In this document: positions 5,565 through 5,868 of the stretch, in pieces
Layout: each line of letters opens with the position of its first letter
Numbering within the stretch: the first letter of the stretch is position 1
Assembly (NCBI GenBank): GCA_024511395.1
Contig: JANELJ010000145.1
Span: 1 to 5,868 of the forward strand
Source: Gammaproteobacteria bacterium
GTDB taxonomy: Bacteria > Pseudomonadota > Gammaproteobacteria > GRL18
Reading direction: 5' to 3'
Length of the DNA stretch: 5,868 nt
The notes under the pieces: model-generated
What the model was told of the DNA's origin: nothing
What the model saw: the letters and a program-made list of their open reading frames with translations, nothing else
Databases searched by the model: none
Program-made: the position numbers and the translations under genes

Positions 5565-5868
5565 ATGAAGCCAGAGAAACAGCCAAAAATACCTCAGGAA
5601 GACCTGTTCAGGATGCGCCTTGAAAACATGCTGGACATAAACCATGAGTTGATTAAGTTATCAAAACACATAGACCGGGAAAGTCCTGATAAAGAATGGG
5701 GCGCTCTGTTTGTATCCACTAAAGGTGCTCCTGCCATACGCACTCGTTTGATTGCAGGATTGCATTACCTGAAACACCTTCATGATTTATCGGATGAACA
5801 GGTAGTAAAAGGCTGGACAGAAAATCCGTACTGGCAATATTTTTGTGGAGAAGAATACTTTCAGCATA
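5565..5868 (+). CDS. IS5-family transposase, N-terminal part (continues beyond the window)
   Basis: The frame is open from ATG 5565 to the window edge and gives 101 residues. It matches the start of IS5-family DDE transposases with the InsH-type N-terminal domain (DUF772): QEDLFRMRLENML near residues 11-23, NHELIKLSKHID (26-37), RTRLIAGLHYLKHLHDLSDE (59-78) and the very characteristic ENPYWQYFCGEEYFQH (86-101). This part is helical and is thought to bind the element's ends. The catalytic Asp, Asp and Glu lie further downstream, so activity cannot be judged. No stop or frameshift is seen. No clear Shine-Dalgarno precedes the ATG, which is common for transposases. The gene lies in the same direction as the coiled-coil gene, about 150 bases after it, so the element may have inserted just behind that gene. 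Confidence 0.95.
   Translation, partial: MKPEKQPKIPQEDLFRMRLENMLDINHELIKLSKHIDRESPDKEWGALFVSTKGAPAIRTRLIAGLHYLKHLHDLSDEQVVKGWTENPYWQYFCGEEYFQH

Noticed and set aside
5397..5645. - strand frame of 82 codons across the IS5 left end
   Set aside because: It overlaps the transposase start and the inverted repeat on the opposite strand, and shows no known domain.
1..5868. CRISPR array, tRNA or rRNA gene, toxin-antitoxin or phage-defence cassette
   Set aside because: No regularly spaced direct repeats, cloverleaf, rRNA signature or defence-associated domains were seen. The repeats in the coiled-coil gene are codon-level CAG/CTG runs, not arrays.

Overview
The window reads as chromosomal DNA from a gammaproteobacterium. 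Translation initiation factor IF-1 and the ClpA/ClpS pair are close to the versions I know from Escherichia and Pseudomonas. The convergent infA / clpA-clpS arrangement is the conserved gammaproteobacterial one. Moderate-to-low GC, AT-rich spacers and two unrelated transposase genes in under 6 kb suggest a lineage with active or recently active insertion sequences. A marine or host-associated Oceanospirillales-type bacterium would fit, but that is an inference and no sequence here settles the genus.

Layout. Positions 1-95 hold the last 30 codons of an unidentified gene on the + strand. A leader of about 185 bases precedes infA (282-500, +). Directly after infA lies a broken IS256-family element on the - strand: an apparent terminal repeat near 507-530, then 100 intact C-terminal transposase codons up to about 849, where the gene is cut off. 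A short REP-like palindrome (873-892) separates it from clpA (909-3191, -), which follows clpS (3206-3556, -) by 14 bases in what looks like one operon. An AT-rich spacer of 439 bases (3557-3995) contains no gene; cspD, which often sits here, is absent. It holds a good sigma70-type promoter, a 9-bp stem in the leader and a small dyad near clpS. A gene for a 470-residue, glutamine- and lysine-rich coiled-coil protein of unknown function follows (3996-5408, +). Its last 15 codons look frameshifted. The window closes with the start of an IS5-family transposase (5565 onward, +), cut by the window edge and preceded by a long inverted repeat.

How the genes work together. ClpS delivers N-degron substrates to ClpA, which unfolds them and feeds them into ClpP, encoded elsewhere. 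Both proteins keep the diagnostic residues and should be functional. IF-1 is a core translation factor. The IS256 remnant has landed in the shared 3' space of infA and clpA without harming either coding region, and may have replaced their original terminators. The coiled-coil gene is transcribed away from clpS, and nothing in its sequence links it to proteolysis.

I did not find a multi-gene system that looks new. The least explained item is the coiled-coil protein with its structured leader and damaged C-terminus.
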